Shown piece after piece: positions 10,706-22,043 of a stretch of DNA of 64,000 bases (position 1 is the first letter of the stretch; the number at the start of each line of letters is the position of its first letter). The notes beneath the pieces were generated by a model that saw only the letters and a program-made list of their open reading frames with translations, was not told the DNA's origin and made no database searches. The stretch covers positions 52,390,742-52,454,741 of the forward strand of contig JALIGW010000005.1 of assembly GCA_023053685.1 (NCBI GenBank), in the 5' to 3' direction. This DNA comes from Diadophis punctatus similis. Taxonomy: Eukaryota; Chordata; Lepidosauria; Squamata; Dipsadidae. The translations under genes and the position numbers were made by a program.

Positions 10706-12007
10706 AGATGATGGGGCTTGTAATCGAAAACATATGTTGGGCACCAGTTTGGGGCTGTCTTTGAAATTCTTGCAAAAAATATTTTGGCTGTAGAAAGACT
10801 ATCCTTACTGATTTTGCCTTCAATCCGCCTCTGAAAAGGAACATTCTGTACTTGCTGTCGTTGCTATTTGTCTCAAGAAACAAGCAACACCAGTTGCTCA
10901 AGTGGAGTTATAAATCTGAAGTAATTGCAAGCAAAACCTGATACTACAAAGTCAAATTTAAGCCTAGCATAATGTGTTTGTGCCTTTATATCTGGCAGCA
11001 AATTTGGCCCAATATATTTTATTCCTAATTCGCACCTTAAATCAGATTTTCAAAGGCTCAGCTGAATAAGATATGCCTCTGTAAAGTATGTTTTAAATTA
11101 GGAGTGGTGGAATACTATGCTTTTGATTCCAGGATGAAATGTATATCCCCTTGGAACAGGAAAAAAATTGCTTCTACTGGCTTCTACTCCTTCTCTCCTC
11201 ACCCCCACCCTTGTCAAGAATTTTAGGATCTAGCAAAGAGAATTTCTGAAACAAAAAACCCTTTTTTTCATCCCAACCTCCACATTTTCTTCTAGGTGGA
11301 GAGAGATGGTTTAAAAGGGCAAGCTATGTTAGGCCAAAGTATTTCTATAGGTTAGGGAAAGAGTTGAGTTGCTTTAGGAGGAAAGGAGGTGGAGTAAAAG
11401 AAAAAAAAACCCACAAGGCTTCCAACTGGTTTTAATTTTATTTGTAATGTTCATGGGAACCAGCCACACATGCTTGGCTGAACTCAGGACTTGGATATTT
11501 GGCAGGTTTTTTTATGACCCCATTTTGGCAAGTTTTCAAGATCTCCAGATTGCTTCCATTATCTGCGAATAAGCACGAATCACTAGTTTAATCTGAGTGG
11601 TCTGATACAACTCTAATTAGTGCTAGTTAAGAACGAAAATCAAAACAATGTAAAATATTATGCTGAGTTCCACTGTATATCTGCAGTAGAAAAATCTTTT
11701 AGGATATTTCTGTGTAAATATACAGTACAATATATAAAACTGCGACTGAGCTAGCACAGCAGCATTGGAAAGAGATTCTCACTACATGAGAATGAAATCT
11801 ACTCTTGTTTTAACTGTATCTCTCATGAAAGATGACAACAGCTACTCTACACGTTTTTAGGATTGTTTGGTAGCAAAGATCTACACATCAGTCTACTCTA
11901 ATATTTAAAAAAAGCATCCATGGCTTTACATGTCCTGAGTATGCCAAGATGATCCTGAATAGAGGATTTCTATTCATGATCATCATTTTTTTTTACATTG
12001 CATGATT
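10706..12007. other. Unique AT-rich stretch, nothing recognised
   Basis: No open frame with a recognisable domain and no nameable repeat. Confidence 0.5.
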
Positions 12008-13115
12008 CAATATTTATTATTTGTTAAATTTATTTGCTGCCTAATTCACTATGGGGCTACTCTAGGTGATTTACAACAATAAAAAGGAAGAAAAGAGTGT
12101 AAACAAAATAGAAGTAAAATAATAGAACAATAAAATAAAAAATAAAACAATGAGAATGCATCAATATGATAACATAGAGATGGGTGGATGGAAGCAGAAA
12201 GCAAGAGGAAGGAGGTGGAGTCTGCCATCAATTCTGCCGTGTGGAACTCCCAAATATGGTCTCCAAGCTAACTGGCAGAGCCAGGTCTTTAGGGTCCCAT
12301 GGAAGGAAAGGAGGGTGGGACAGGGTAGGATGTTCCAAAAGGTGGTCACTGCAGCAGAGGAGGTTCTTCTTCTGGATCTCGATAATCAGAGTTCTTTGAC
12401 CAACAGGATTCATAGTAGGCCCTCCTGCTGGCACGATTAGGATAGGCTTGTTCTAGTAGGAAGAGACAATTTATCAGGTAGCCTGGATCTATGCCATTAA
12501 TTGTTTTAAAGGTCATAACCAACATCTTGAACTGCACTTGGAAGTAGACCAGTAGCCTGTGACGTTTACACCAGCTGAAACTTCTGAATAGATTTCAAGA
12601 GTAGCCCCATGTAGAGTGCTTTGTAAAAGTCCAGATGACAAATGACTAGGGCTCGAGTAAGTGAACACAGGGAATTATGATCCAGAAAGGTCACAGCTGG
12701 TACACAAACCACAGCTATGCAAAAGTTCTCCTAGTCATGCCCACCACCTACTCTTTGAGTAGGAGATATGAGTCCAGGAGAACCCCTAAGTTGAAAACTG
12801 GGTCTGAACAGGGTACTGCAACCCTATCCAGAACTAAGGATGACAAAAACTTGGATCCTAAGGCTCATTGCACCCAAAGCCACTCAGTCGTCTGGGGTTC
12901 AGTCAACATTTGTTGTCCCTCATTCAGGACCCTACAGCCTCCAGGCACAGTGAGATGGCAGAGACAGCATCAATCAGGTCACCAGGCATAGAGATATATA
13001 GCTGAGTATCATCAGCATATTAATAATATCTCAATCCATTGTGATGGATGAACTCATCCAACAGCTTTATGTAGAAGTTAAACAGGAGAGGACAGAGTAT
13101 TGAGCCCTGTGGGAC
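12008..13115 (-). mobile_element. L2/CR1-type LINE fragment (RT region to 3' end)
   Basis: On the minus strand the order is VPQGSI.LCPLLFNFYIKLL, then YADDTQLYIS (YADD codons at 13008-13019), then CLEAVG, then FKMLVMTFKTINGIDPGYL, and finally a tail ('tcacctagagtagccccata' then AT-rich) at the low-coordinate end. These are the ordered blocks of a squamate L2/CR1-superfamily reverse transcriptase and its C-terminal extension. Multiple stops and frameshifts show it is dead. The 5' part of the element is absent. Confidence 0.8.
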
Positions 13116-15650
13116 ATTATAGTCATTATAAATTCCATGGAATAAATTATCATAGTATACTTTACAGTATGGCATGTACAATTAGCCAATGATCAAATCA
13201 CACCAAACCAGCTCTGCCCTATACCCAAATCTGGTGTTTGGTTCTGTCCTATTAACATATATTGGCTACCTGTGTCAGCATATTGCCTAGCCAGCCAACC
13301 ACTAACTATTTCTCTTGCAAAGATGGGACAGAATCAATAACTACGGCAACCTCCAGATGGCAGTTTCCCTTGGCTGCTTTTATAATGCGCTATATGCTGG
13401 AATGAGGTTGGGTGCAGCGTGAGTGGGAATCACATCACAAGAAAAAGGCATCAGTGAATGTAGAAGCTTAGGCTATGGATTCTATATTGATCTCTACCAC
13501 CTGGACCAGATTAACTAACTCTTCTGGTCTATCATGCAGACTGATATCATCCATCACCCTGCTGCCATCCTCTGGCTTGTGAGTATCAGCTGTGTTGAAT
13601 CAGTGAGCTAGATGTTCTGGACATTTTCTGCATGGCATCCTTCCAAGCATTTCTGATTATGCAAATTCCACCTGCTACCTTGATTATATGTAAATGACAT
13701 TGGGGTGTTATTCAGGTGTTAAGATATTTTACATGAACAGAGTTGATAGAATGGAACCCTAGTCATAGTTACAAGGATGATGTAAATCTCACTATCTTTG
13801 CTAAACTTACTGGCTTACATTTAATGAGGAAATCATGTATGAAAATTTGAAAATGATTGTTCACACAGAAGTCTGTGTTTTTCTATTTATAAGATTTAGA
13901 TCCTCCTCCCTCCCTTCTTGTCTTCCTGCCTGCCTGCCTGCCTGCCTTCTTTACTTGCAAAAAGATACTCAATTTTACATGGAAGCATGTCAGACTCCTT
14001 GCCCTGATTGAAAGATTGAAAACTTACCAACTTCAAAACTTATCCAAAAGTCCTAGTATTATCTGTATCTATAAGAATGCATCTGGATCTCACAAACATT
14101 CTTTGAGAAGAAAAATTGCTACAGCCCAGGACTTTGCCTAGAAGTATACCTGTTTGCCATGAAGATAACCTTCAGTGATACAAATCATCCGGATAGACTA
14201 TAAGCAGTAATGGGGAAGAAGCAGACTACTTTTACTTTGGGAGAAAAGGTGGCATTATCTACTCTTGGAGCCTTTTTGAGATTACATCAGTTTATTCATA
14301 ACAGCCGATTTGTGAAAGCACCTACAACATACTCTCAAAATTCAGAATAAAACACTAGCCTATTGTTGAGACATACCATTTGACAACTGAACTACCACTT
14401 TTATTTTACAACAATTGCCCAAGCATGAATTTTAGTGTTTAATCGTGTATTATTTTTCACTCATTTAAATAGGTAATACTCAAATCTGATTTTGGAAAAT
14501 ATCCATTGAAATTAATGATAATGTTTGAAATAAGTGATTTAAGCATTTTAAGCACTTTTAAAGCCAATGGCAACTTGAAAGCTGCATTTAAATGTTGCAT
14601 TTGTGCTGGGAAAAGATTCTGGAAGTCCAATGAAGCTGATTCAAATTCTCTTTGGACTTGCAATGCTCATATTTCTTAGTGATGTTTGGATTATTTTTTG
14701 GTTATAGAACACCATTTCACCCTTCTGTTCTTTCTGAAAGCATTTCAAGCTTGGTATTTGAGGGCTGGCTGGATCATGTTTTCAAGGGCATCTGTTTCAA
14801 GCTGCAGTTGAGGATGGGGCCCATAATGCAGACTGCAAGGATCCACCTAGAATTGCTTGAATTAAGTCCTTGCACCTGGATATAATTGTTGCGCTGCTGT
14901 GCTGGGGTTTTCTTAAGCTACTGGTAAAACAAATTAGCTCATTTTAACTGGCATCCAGTAGAGAAGCACACAACTCTCCACATAGAATGTTTTTCAAATA
15001 ATTATTTTTCTATTGCCAGCTTTAGCTCATGAATATTTTTCTAAGACTGAGTGAAATTTTATTTGAAAAAGGAAATGGAGGAGGAGGAGGAGGAGGAGGA
15101 GGAAGAAGAAGAAAGAAGATATATGATTGTAAATTTCAACATTAGCACTGTTTAGATTAGGGTGTAATGTTTGTGTTGCTTAATTGTAATTCCACTCCAC
15201 TCCCCAATGTATACATACAACCCTTTCCCAATCAAAAATACCAGTCAGATATGTAAAAAGTCACATAAAATCTAAGGAAAGCAAAAGCAGTCTGCAACAT
15301 GTAAACATATATGATTCAAGAATATGAATTTGTTTTTTCTAAGCAACAACAATTATTTTTTAAGGTGGAATGGGATAGAAAAGGACAACAAGTATTCATC
15401 TTATGTGCTTGTAAAGTGTCATAAGGTTCAATTTTGCCTTCACTGTAGCTCATTGAATTTAATTTGCATATTTCTGAAATCCGTCAAAATTAAAGTTTTC
15501 AATCACATTTGATATGGTTTGTCATGTTCCTTCTTAATTCATGATTGTACATTGAAAGGTCTTCAGAGAAGAGAACAGGAAAAATTATCTCTATACATTT
15601 TAGAATACATATTCGGGAGTTATTCTGTGGCAACATGGTGTTACCTTTGA
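13116..15650. other. Unique stretch with two microsatellites
   Basis: Weak LINE-like texture continues to about 13620 but I cannot support a family. A (CTGC)n run lies at 13926-13947 and a (GGA)n/(GAA)n run at 15077-15118. No open frame here has a recognisable domain. Confidence 0.45.
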
Positions 15651-15828
15651 AGATCTGCCAGCGGTAGGTTGCTCCCGGTTCGGCCCGGTTCTGCAAACTG
15701 GTAGCGCCGGCGGCAGGAGGCTCTGTCCACCTGCCCGGGACGCTTCTGTACATGCGCATGCTCATGCACATGCGGGTGCACGTGCAAATCGGTAGTAACG
15801 GGCTTTAGAACCCACTACTGGTATCTGC
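15651..15828. mobile_element. Short hAT-type MITE next to an L2/CR1 LINE end
   Basis: The element is 15659-15820. It starts 'cagcggtaggttgctcccgg' and ends 'ttagaacccactactg'. Flanking octamers AGATCTGC and GTATCTGC agree at 6 of 8. The interior is rich in CATGCGCATG-like sites near 15750-15775. It belongs to the short (about 160 bp) subfamily also seen at 19204 and 63364. Confidence 0.75.
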
Positions 15829-16170
15829 CCTTTAGAATAGCTTGCCAACAAGTGTGAGGTCAGCTCTAACCCTCTTGATCTTTAGTAAGAACCTAACAGC
15901 TGGCTCTGCTGGTTAGCTTGGGGCGCCAATGGGGGAGTATCACGGTGGAGGTTGATAGATTAACAACAGATCTTACCTCCCCACAATCCCACTGCCTCTC
16001 TCTACATCTTTTAATTGGGCCACAGTATTTGGTTTTTTCACAGTACTATGGCCCAAAACACAAATCATTTTATTTATGTCTTTTTGTATAGCTTGTGTCT
16101 TTTTAAGCTTGTAAGCCACCCAGAATTACCCTATGGTAAGATGGGTGACCAATAAATTTTACAAACAAAC
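15829..16170 (+). mobile_element. L2/CR1-type LINE 3' end
   Basis: The first part resembles the C-terminal coding end of squamate L2/CR1 LINEs ('aagaacctaacagctggctc', compare FRKNLKTWL). The 3' UTR-like end carries 'ttgtaagccacccagaatta' and 'agatgggtgaccaataaatt', followed by an A-rich tail. It lies immediately after the MITE at 15659-15820. Confidence 0.7.
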
Positions 16171-16479
16171 ATCGAAGTAGAAATTCCTGGACTTTCAACA
16201 TAGCTTGACAAAGCTTGAATTCGGATTAAAGCTGTAAAGTACCTGACAAAGTTTCATAATTATTTCATACTATAAAGAAAGCTCTAAAACAGTTGAATGC
16301 CCTCTGTCAACATGGAGGTGTAATTCCCTTTTTATGCCCACTGTAAATAGATATCAACAGGGCATGAAAGGGAACAAATTATGACATGTATTTCATGACA
16401 TCACAGAAATGACACAATTTATATATTTGCATTAGATGTCAAGGCTGAAAATAAAATGTTCTTATTTGCTAGTGGTGAG

Positions 16480-17520
16480 CAAATGTCACCCCTTTGTTTA
16501 GAAAGGGGAAATATATACTCCAGACCTATTAGCTTGATATCTACAGTTGGTACATGCTTGGATTATTGAACAGCATAATTATGAGCACTTGAATAGCTTA
16601 CATTAACAGGAGCCATCATGATTTTGTTATACAGAATTTGGATCAGACTAACCTTACATCTTTTTTTTTTTTGGCTAGTTATTAGCTTTGACGATCTGGG
16701 GTCTGCTATAAGCATAGTATATCTTGACCTCACTAAATTCTTTTAAAAAACTTTCATGATATACTGCTTAATAAAGTGGGAAAATGTTGGCCAATTGTCC
16801 ATTTAATACTTTAGTTATAGATGAATTCACAGCTTCTATAATTACACCAACATTAGTGAAGAATTGGAAAATATTTTTTTTAAAAAAGCTGTAGACAGGC
16901 ATGAACGCTGGGCTGAAATGAATAGAGTGGCATTTAAAAGGAAGAAATAGAAATTTCTGCACCTGATAGGAAAAATGTATGACAAAGCGGTAATTTAAAA
17001 TAGGGGAGGCTGAGATTTGCAGTGGTAAATGAAAATCACAATCCTTGTAAATCACAAATTAAATATGAAGCAGCAAGGTGATACACTTGCTAAGAACTTA
17101 AATGATATCTTGTGATACGCAGAATTGAGAACAGGGAAACTGATTTTTCAATACTCCGTTCTAGTCACAATTCTCCTGAAATATTGTCTCTATTTCTGAA
17201 CACTGCATTTCAAAAGGCACAATGACAAAATTTCAGAAGGAGGTTATGGCTAAAACTGTGAAGGGTATGGACCAAGCTGTACAAGGAATGGTTACAGATC
17301 TGTGTACATTTAGCCTACAAAACAGAGATAGGTGGCTATAACAGTTGTCAACTAGTTAAAGAGTTGTCACATATGGTATAAATTCAGATCAGCACATAGG
17401 TTTAGCAGTTTAGATTACCTTATCTGTCCTTTAATATGAACCCTGTACAGAAAGAGCAAATGCATGGCGGGGGGGGGGGATAAGAATTTTTTTACACATT
17501 AAGTAAGGATCTATAGTTTA
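16480..17520 (+). mobile_element. Degenerate CR1 LINE fragment
   Basis: Translated pieces in order are RPISLISTVG (16520-16550), SIVYLDLTKFF.KTF (16710-16760), a 'ctagtcacaattctcctgaa' block matching the conserved LEYCVQFWSP region, 'aaggaatggttacagatctg...tttagcctacaaaacagagat' matching ERL.ELGLFSLEKRR, and 'taagaatttttttacacatt' matching RKNFFTV. The order is that of a CR1 ORF2, but stops and indels are everywhere. It is older than the other CR1 copies in this window. Confidence 0.6.
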
Positions 17521-17719
17521 TTTTGAGCTTAGGCTCATTAGTGAACCCGCTGGACGTCCTTGTTCTGGAGATCAGAATGGCCAACTTACTTTTGTTTCTA
17601 CAAAGAGTTTGCTCGCAATTTGTCATGGATTGAGACTAATGCATAATTACTGGTTATTAATTCTTGCTTGTGTGACTCCATGATGGTTCTACAAATATTG
17701 CTGTTATTCCAAGTTCCTG

Positions 17720-17790
17720 TGGTAACATGTAACTGCTCAGAGTCATTAAAAGTTGGGTGGCATATAAATTTAATGCATTACTATTGTTGT
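17720..17790 (+). mobile_element. LINE/SINE 3'-tail fragment
   Basis: 'ctcagagtcattaaaagttg' and 'ggcatataaatttaatgcat' are the tail motif of squamate L2/CR1-type elements. Nothing upstream can be assigned. Confidence 0.5.
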
Positions 17791-18369
17791 TATTACTATA
17801 TCACTTAAATAACCAGAACTTAATCTTAAACAAAGTACCTCCTTTTTCAGAATGGTCACATTCCTGCATGTTCAGGGAGTTTCATAGACCATAGAGCAGT
17901 TAAATATTTTCTAGTAACTTTCAAGTAGTAAATGCTTTCTGCCAAAATTGTATGTTCTAGGGTAATGGACCACAAGTCTCCTGGCATCCATAGTTATTGT
18001 CCATGCTGGGTGTGAATAGTGAAAATTGTTATTAACATTCTTGTTTAGAGAAGGCTGTGGTTCCCACTTTGCACAGAAAATGGCAGAGGCATTGTGAATC
18101 AAGCTGGAACCTGTTGCCTGAATGTGTTTTTCACAAAGTGAATAACTAAATAATTTCAGTTCATGATATAGCTAAATAATTATAGAATGTAGCCATAATG
18201 GGTCTACAGGGTACACTTTGGGCATCATTTTCTTGCATAAATTCTAACAGCTTAAAAGTAGTAGTAGCAATAATAATAGACGATAGCTTAATAATTCTTA
18301 GATCCTTGGTTAGGACTTGAATTATTAAGTTTCCACTAGTTTTAGACTGTGAATCTAATTGTAGATTAC
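17791..18369. other. Nothing firmly recognised
   Basis: The last 130 bp may already belong to the R4-like LINE that follows. There is no gene. Confidence 0.4.
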
Positions 18370-18672
18370 ACACACATAATAATAAGTGGTCTTTGGTACA
18401 TAATGGTGCATTGGAATGTCTGCAAGAAATATCATTTGCCTGTATATAAGAACTGTGGGTCCACAGACAAAGTAATAGAAAATGAAGACACAAAATTGTT
18501 CTGGGACTTTAGAATTCAAACAGACAAGTTCCTGCCACATAACAGCCCATACTCAAAGGTTATTGAGAAGAAGGAAAGTAAAGTCTGGATACAGGACATG
18601 GTAGTACCTGAAGACAGTGGAATAGAGGAAAAGACCTGGAGGAAATCACAAAATGCAAAGACCTGCAAATAG
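18370..18672 (+). pseudogene. R4-like LINE protein fragment
   Basis: This is the part of a 107-codon open frame that shows FWDFRIQTDKFLPHNSPYSK and WIQDMVVPEDSGIEEKTW, conserved in the C-terminal endonuclease region of R4/Dong-type LINE proteins. The frame closes at TGCAAATAG just before the 15-bp-array element. It is a fragment of a mobile-element protein, not a host gene. Confidence 0.6.
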
Positions 18673-18700
18673 AAGTAGAATGATTGTGGCAAAGCAAAAA

Positions 18701-19040
18701 AAGAGAGTCTAGGACCAACTCGCCAGGGCCAACTCATCACAGGACAATTTGCCATGGTCAACTTGCCATGGGACAATTTACCCCGGGACAAGAGTTACAC
18801 TAATATTGAAGAAGTGGTGGAATAGGATCAGTTAAAAAAAGGATGCAAGGAGGGATAAAATGAAATGCGAATGACAAAAATTAAAATCTTTTAAAAATTA
18901 TTTTAAATAATTAAATTGAGTTGTTGAATTGTTCCACGACGAGTTGTCCCAGGTTACTCGGCTTTGGTGAGTTGTCCTGCAGTGAGTTGGCCACATGAGT
19001 TGGTTGTGGCGAGTTAGTCATGGCAAATTCTCCCATTCTG
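18701..19040. mobile_element. Element built from two inverted arrays of a 15-bp unit
   Basis: The left array (18712-18792) has about six units of the type ggacaactygccatg, spaced 14-16 bp. The right array (18915-19034) has at least six units of the complement type catggcgagttgtcc at 13-15 bp spacing. Between them lies an AT-rich core. The whole interrupts the R4-like LINE. An AGCAAAAA octamer occurs at 18693-18700 and again at 19041-19048, a plausible target duplication. There is no coding capacity and I cannot assign a superfamily. Confidence 0.6.
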
Positions 19041-19195
19041 AGCAAAAATAGTAGCAATAGTAATATGCCCCTTGGGTACAATTCCAAAACATTTGGATCA
19101 TCACTTGAACACCATCGGCATTGACAAAACCAATTGTAAAAAATCAATTGCAAAAAGCAGCTTTACTTGGAACAGCTTACATCCTTTGATGACAC

Positions 19196-19369
19196 ATTTA
19201 ACACAGCAGAGGGTTGCTCCCGGTTCGGCCCGGTTCTAAGAACCAGTAGCGCCTGTGGCAAGAGACTCCGCCCGCCCAGCAGAGATGCTTCTGCGCATGT
19301 TACATTACATTAACAGAGTCGCATGTGAACCGGTAGTAAAGGGTTTTGGAACCCACTACTGATTTAACA
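19196..19369. mobile_element. Short hAT-type MITE inside LINE 3' UTR
   Basis: The element is 19204-19361. It starts 'cagcagagggttgctcccgg' and ends 'ggaacccactactg'. Perfect octamers ATTTAACA flank it at 19196-19203 and 19362-19369. It interrupts the R4-like 3' UTR: the uninterrupted counterpart at 63890 reads straight through the insertion point. Confidence 0.9.
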
Positions 19370-19745
19370 CCATCAAACAACAACATCTGCTTATCTCATG
19401 TCCTTGGGAATGACGTGACAGGTGAATAAAAATGCAAAATTAAGTCTAAACATCTGGCTAACTGTGTGACCAACCATAATAATAATAATATGAGCATATA
19501 AATTTTATTTTAAAATATTGTTCATCACTATAAAATATTCAAAGAACAGGATGCTGTGGGAAGAAACTCCTTCCCTGTTACCATACTATGCCAACCCAGA
19601 AACTAATGTTGGGTTATTGTGTTGTGCACCATCATCTTCCACTTCTTTTGTAGTCACTTGATACAGTACCTATTCAAGGAGTAATTTAGTTCCTACATGG
19701 GTTGTGGGGGCCAGAACATAAGAGGTCTAATTCTAACTGGATTGC

Positions 19746-19980
19746 TATATATAGCACTTTACTTATATACCGCTTCATAGTGCTTTACAGCACTCTCTAA
19801 GCGGTTTACAGAGTTCAGCATATTGCCCCCAACAATCTGGGTCCTCATTTTACCCACCTCGGAAGGATGGAAGGCTGAGTCAACCTTGAGCCTAGTGAGA
19901 TTTGAACAGCTGAACTGCTAAACTAGCAATCAGCTGAAGGTCGCAATGCTGCTTTTAACCACTGCGCTATCTCAGCTCCT
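19746..19980 (-). mobile_element. CORE/MIR-like tRNA-SINE, nearly complete
   Basis: Read on the minus strand it has a tRNA-like head ('gagatagcgcagtggttaaa'), a CORE-like body ('ctcaaggttgactcagcctt', 'tccgaggtgggtaaaatgag') and an L2-like 3' tail ('ctgtaaaccgcttagagagt', 'gcggtatataagt'). I infer mobilisation by an L2-type LINE from the tail. This is the best-preserved of four copies in the window. Confidence 0.8.
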
Positions 19981-20194
19981 ATATCAATCAATATTTAGGA
20001 CCTGTTAGATTTTTGGTTATTTTTATCTGGTCTCTATAAGCCACTTTAAGAGGGACAGTATTTTAATTAATAATGTTGAGGAACGATTTAGAAAATAGTT
20101 AGTTCTTACCTTAAAAGCATATGTGTTTAAGTAATAAAGTCACAGGACGGAATCATGATTTTGTAAATGATGGAGAAAGAAATTAAAATAAAAA

Positions 20195-20621
20195 CTTACT
20201 GTCAGGCCGAAGCCATTTTAGTCGGGGTCTTTGGCCTGCCACACTTTATAGTATTTAAATGTGCATTCTTTACTGTGGGAATTTGGGAGGGGGAATTGCA
20301 TGACGGCTGTCTGTATGTAGCCATAACAAATTCCTTCTAGAAAGTCAAGGTCATTCTTTATCTTCGCACTCCTGCACCTGCACAGAAGGAGATGGGTGGA
20401 TCTGCCAGGCTGGCAGTTGGACATTGGTCAACGTGATGGACTTGGGGGTGTGGGGACAAGGCCTTGAACTTTCAACTGTGTGGTGAAACCCCGAAGAACT
20501 TCAGATTCGGGATTCACCCAGATGTGCCAACATGGCTCTGTTAATAAATTGGAACTTTGAGGAAGCAATTGCCTCGGACTCTGATTTAATTTTAGATGCT
20601 ATTTGGAACCCTGAAACTTAC
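20195..20621 (+). mobile_element. Probable solo LTR
   Basis: The candidate is 20200-20616. It begins TGTCAGG and ends CCTGAAA, an imperfect inverted terminus one substitution away from CCTGACA. Direct repeats CTTAC flank it (20195-20199, 20617-20621), and the flanking match extends to AAACTTAC if the boundary is drawn differently. AATAAA at 20543-20548, about 70 bp before the right end, fits a poly(A) signal of a + strand LTR. No internal retroviral or gypsy coding sequence is adjacent. ERV versus gypsy origin cannot be decided. Confidence 0.55.
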
Positions 20622-21464
20622 TTTGCTCCATGATAGATAGACAGGAAAAATTGACCACATGCTTATTCACTGCAATTTCCATGTTGCAAGCCAATAAACC
20701 CCAGGTGCAGGTGCAGACCCTTCAGGCATGTGATCTATTGCCAGTGACATCTGAGATTATACAGGTTAATATTAATAAACATTGACATTGCATTTTATCA
20801 ACATTTTAGAAATAAAGACTAACACTGTGCAGTATGGATAGCTGATTGAGACACCCTAAGTCTAAGAGTTGCTATGACTTTTAACCCACCATCCCAAAGG
20901 TTTCCAATATTTTTTTCCATATTTGTTCTGTGAAGATTATATTGTTTAACACACATCATACTGTAGGCTCATAAAGATCTTCTGCTCTCAATATAAGCTC
21001 AGTTCCCAGTTCTCTCTGTGTTTATTCATGGAAAGTGCTAGCCAAATAACTTTATTTACAATATACTTGTACTAACTTCTTGTTTTGCTTCCCCAGAAGG
21101 TTTTAAATGAGTAAAGCTATTCTAATAAAACTGGAGTGAAATAGTAACAGTGTGTTTGAAATTAAACCCTGAAACTGCTGTCAGTGTTTTAATTCAACCC
21201 AAATTGTGGACATAGTTTAATGCAAATCTCTCTTGGCTTTAGGCCCTTAATATGATTTTCATGTCTACCTAACAAATCTCAACAAATCTGTGGATATGGC
21301 ATAAAACCTTACATAACATCAACCTCTGTTTGTCTCGCTGTGTCACAGCAAGAATGGTAGTTAGATATCTCTGCTTTTTGTATGGCTGTTAAATAGTATT
21401 TAACACATAGTCTCAGAAATGACACACAAAATATTTGGGGGGGAAATGCTAACTTTTCTATAAC
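20622..21464. other. Unique AT-rich stretch, nothing recognised
   Basis: No open frame of note and no nameable repeat. Confidence 0.5.
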
Positions 21465-22043
21465 AATTTATTTATTTATTTATTTATTTGGAGGTTCTTC
21501 TATGCCGCCCTACTCCCTGAGGACTCAGGGCGGCGTACAACATTTTAAGAAAACAACCAACCAAATCATTAAAAGCAATTTAAAAAACAATTAAAAACAC
21601 ATATAACACCATACATACATGGGGAAACATCAGATATAATATTGTCTCAGAATCACCCCACCTGCAGGAAGAGCGATGTCTTAATGGCTTTTCGGAAGGC
21701 CAGCAAGGTGGGGATAATATGGATCTCTGGGGGAAGTTGGTTCCAGAGAACAGGGGCCCCTACAGAGAAGGCCCTCCCCCTTGGCCCCACCAGTCGGCAT
21801 TGTTTGGCTGAGGGGAACCGGAGGAGGCCCACTCTGTGGGACCTCACCGGTCGAAGGGAAGTATGAGGTAGGATGCGGTCCCGGAGGTAGCCTGGTCCTA
21901 AGCCATGTAGGGCTTTAAAGATGATGACCAACACTTTGAATTGCACCCGGAGATCAATGGGCAGCCAATGCAGCTGGTGGAGTATAGGTGTTACGTGGGT
22001 GTATCTTGAAACACCACCACAGCACGCGCAGCCGCATTGCACA
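21465..22043 (-). mobile_element. L2/CR1-type LINE 3' end
   Basis: The minus strand carries a 129-codon frame with the C-terminal block of squamate L2/CR1 LINEs. It is followed by a 3' UTR ('tgtacgccgccctgagtcct', 'agtagggcggcata') and an (AAAT)n tail at 21472-21491. GC content is higher than in the flanks. The copy is 5'-truncated, as is usual for LINEs. Confidence 0.85.
21653..22042 (-). pseudogene. L2/CR1 LINE ORF2 C-terminus
   Basis: The frame includes VTPILHQLHWLPIDLRVQFK, FKALHGLGPGYL, FSVGAPVLWNQLPPEI and TLLAFRKAIKTSLFLQ in the order expected at the end of L2/CR1-superfamily ORF2. It is open for 129 codons, so this copy is less decayed than the one at 12008-13115. It has no host function that can be inferred. 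Confidence 0.8.

Larger units (their letters stand above)
18370..19490 (+). mobile_element. R4/Dong-like LINE, C-terminal region and 3' UTR, interrupted twice
   Basis: The first part encodes HWNVCKKYHLPVYKN...ENEDTKLFWDFRIQTDKFLPH, the C-terminal region of R4/Dong-type non-LTR elements next to their restriction-enzyme-like endonuclease. After the insertion at 18701-19040 it resumes near VPLGTIPKHL.HHL and reaches the ALLGTAYIL-like end, here with frameshifts ('gcagctttacttggaacagc'). The 3' UTR ('caacaacatctgcttatctc') is split by the MITE at 19204-19361. The tail is (AAT)n near 19479-19491. A near-identical end begins at 63780. Confidence 0.65.

Noticed and set aside
18712..19034. CRISPR-like array
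   Set aside because: Units are about 15 bp, contiguous without spacers, and the second array is inverted. The context is a vertebrate genome. This is a transposon-like or minisatellite structure.
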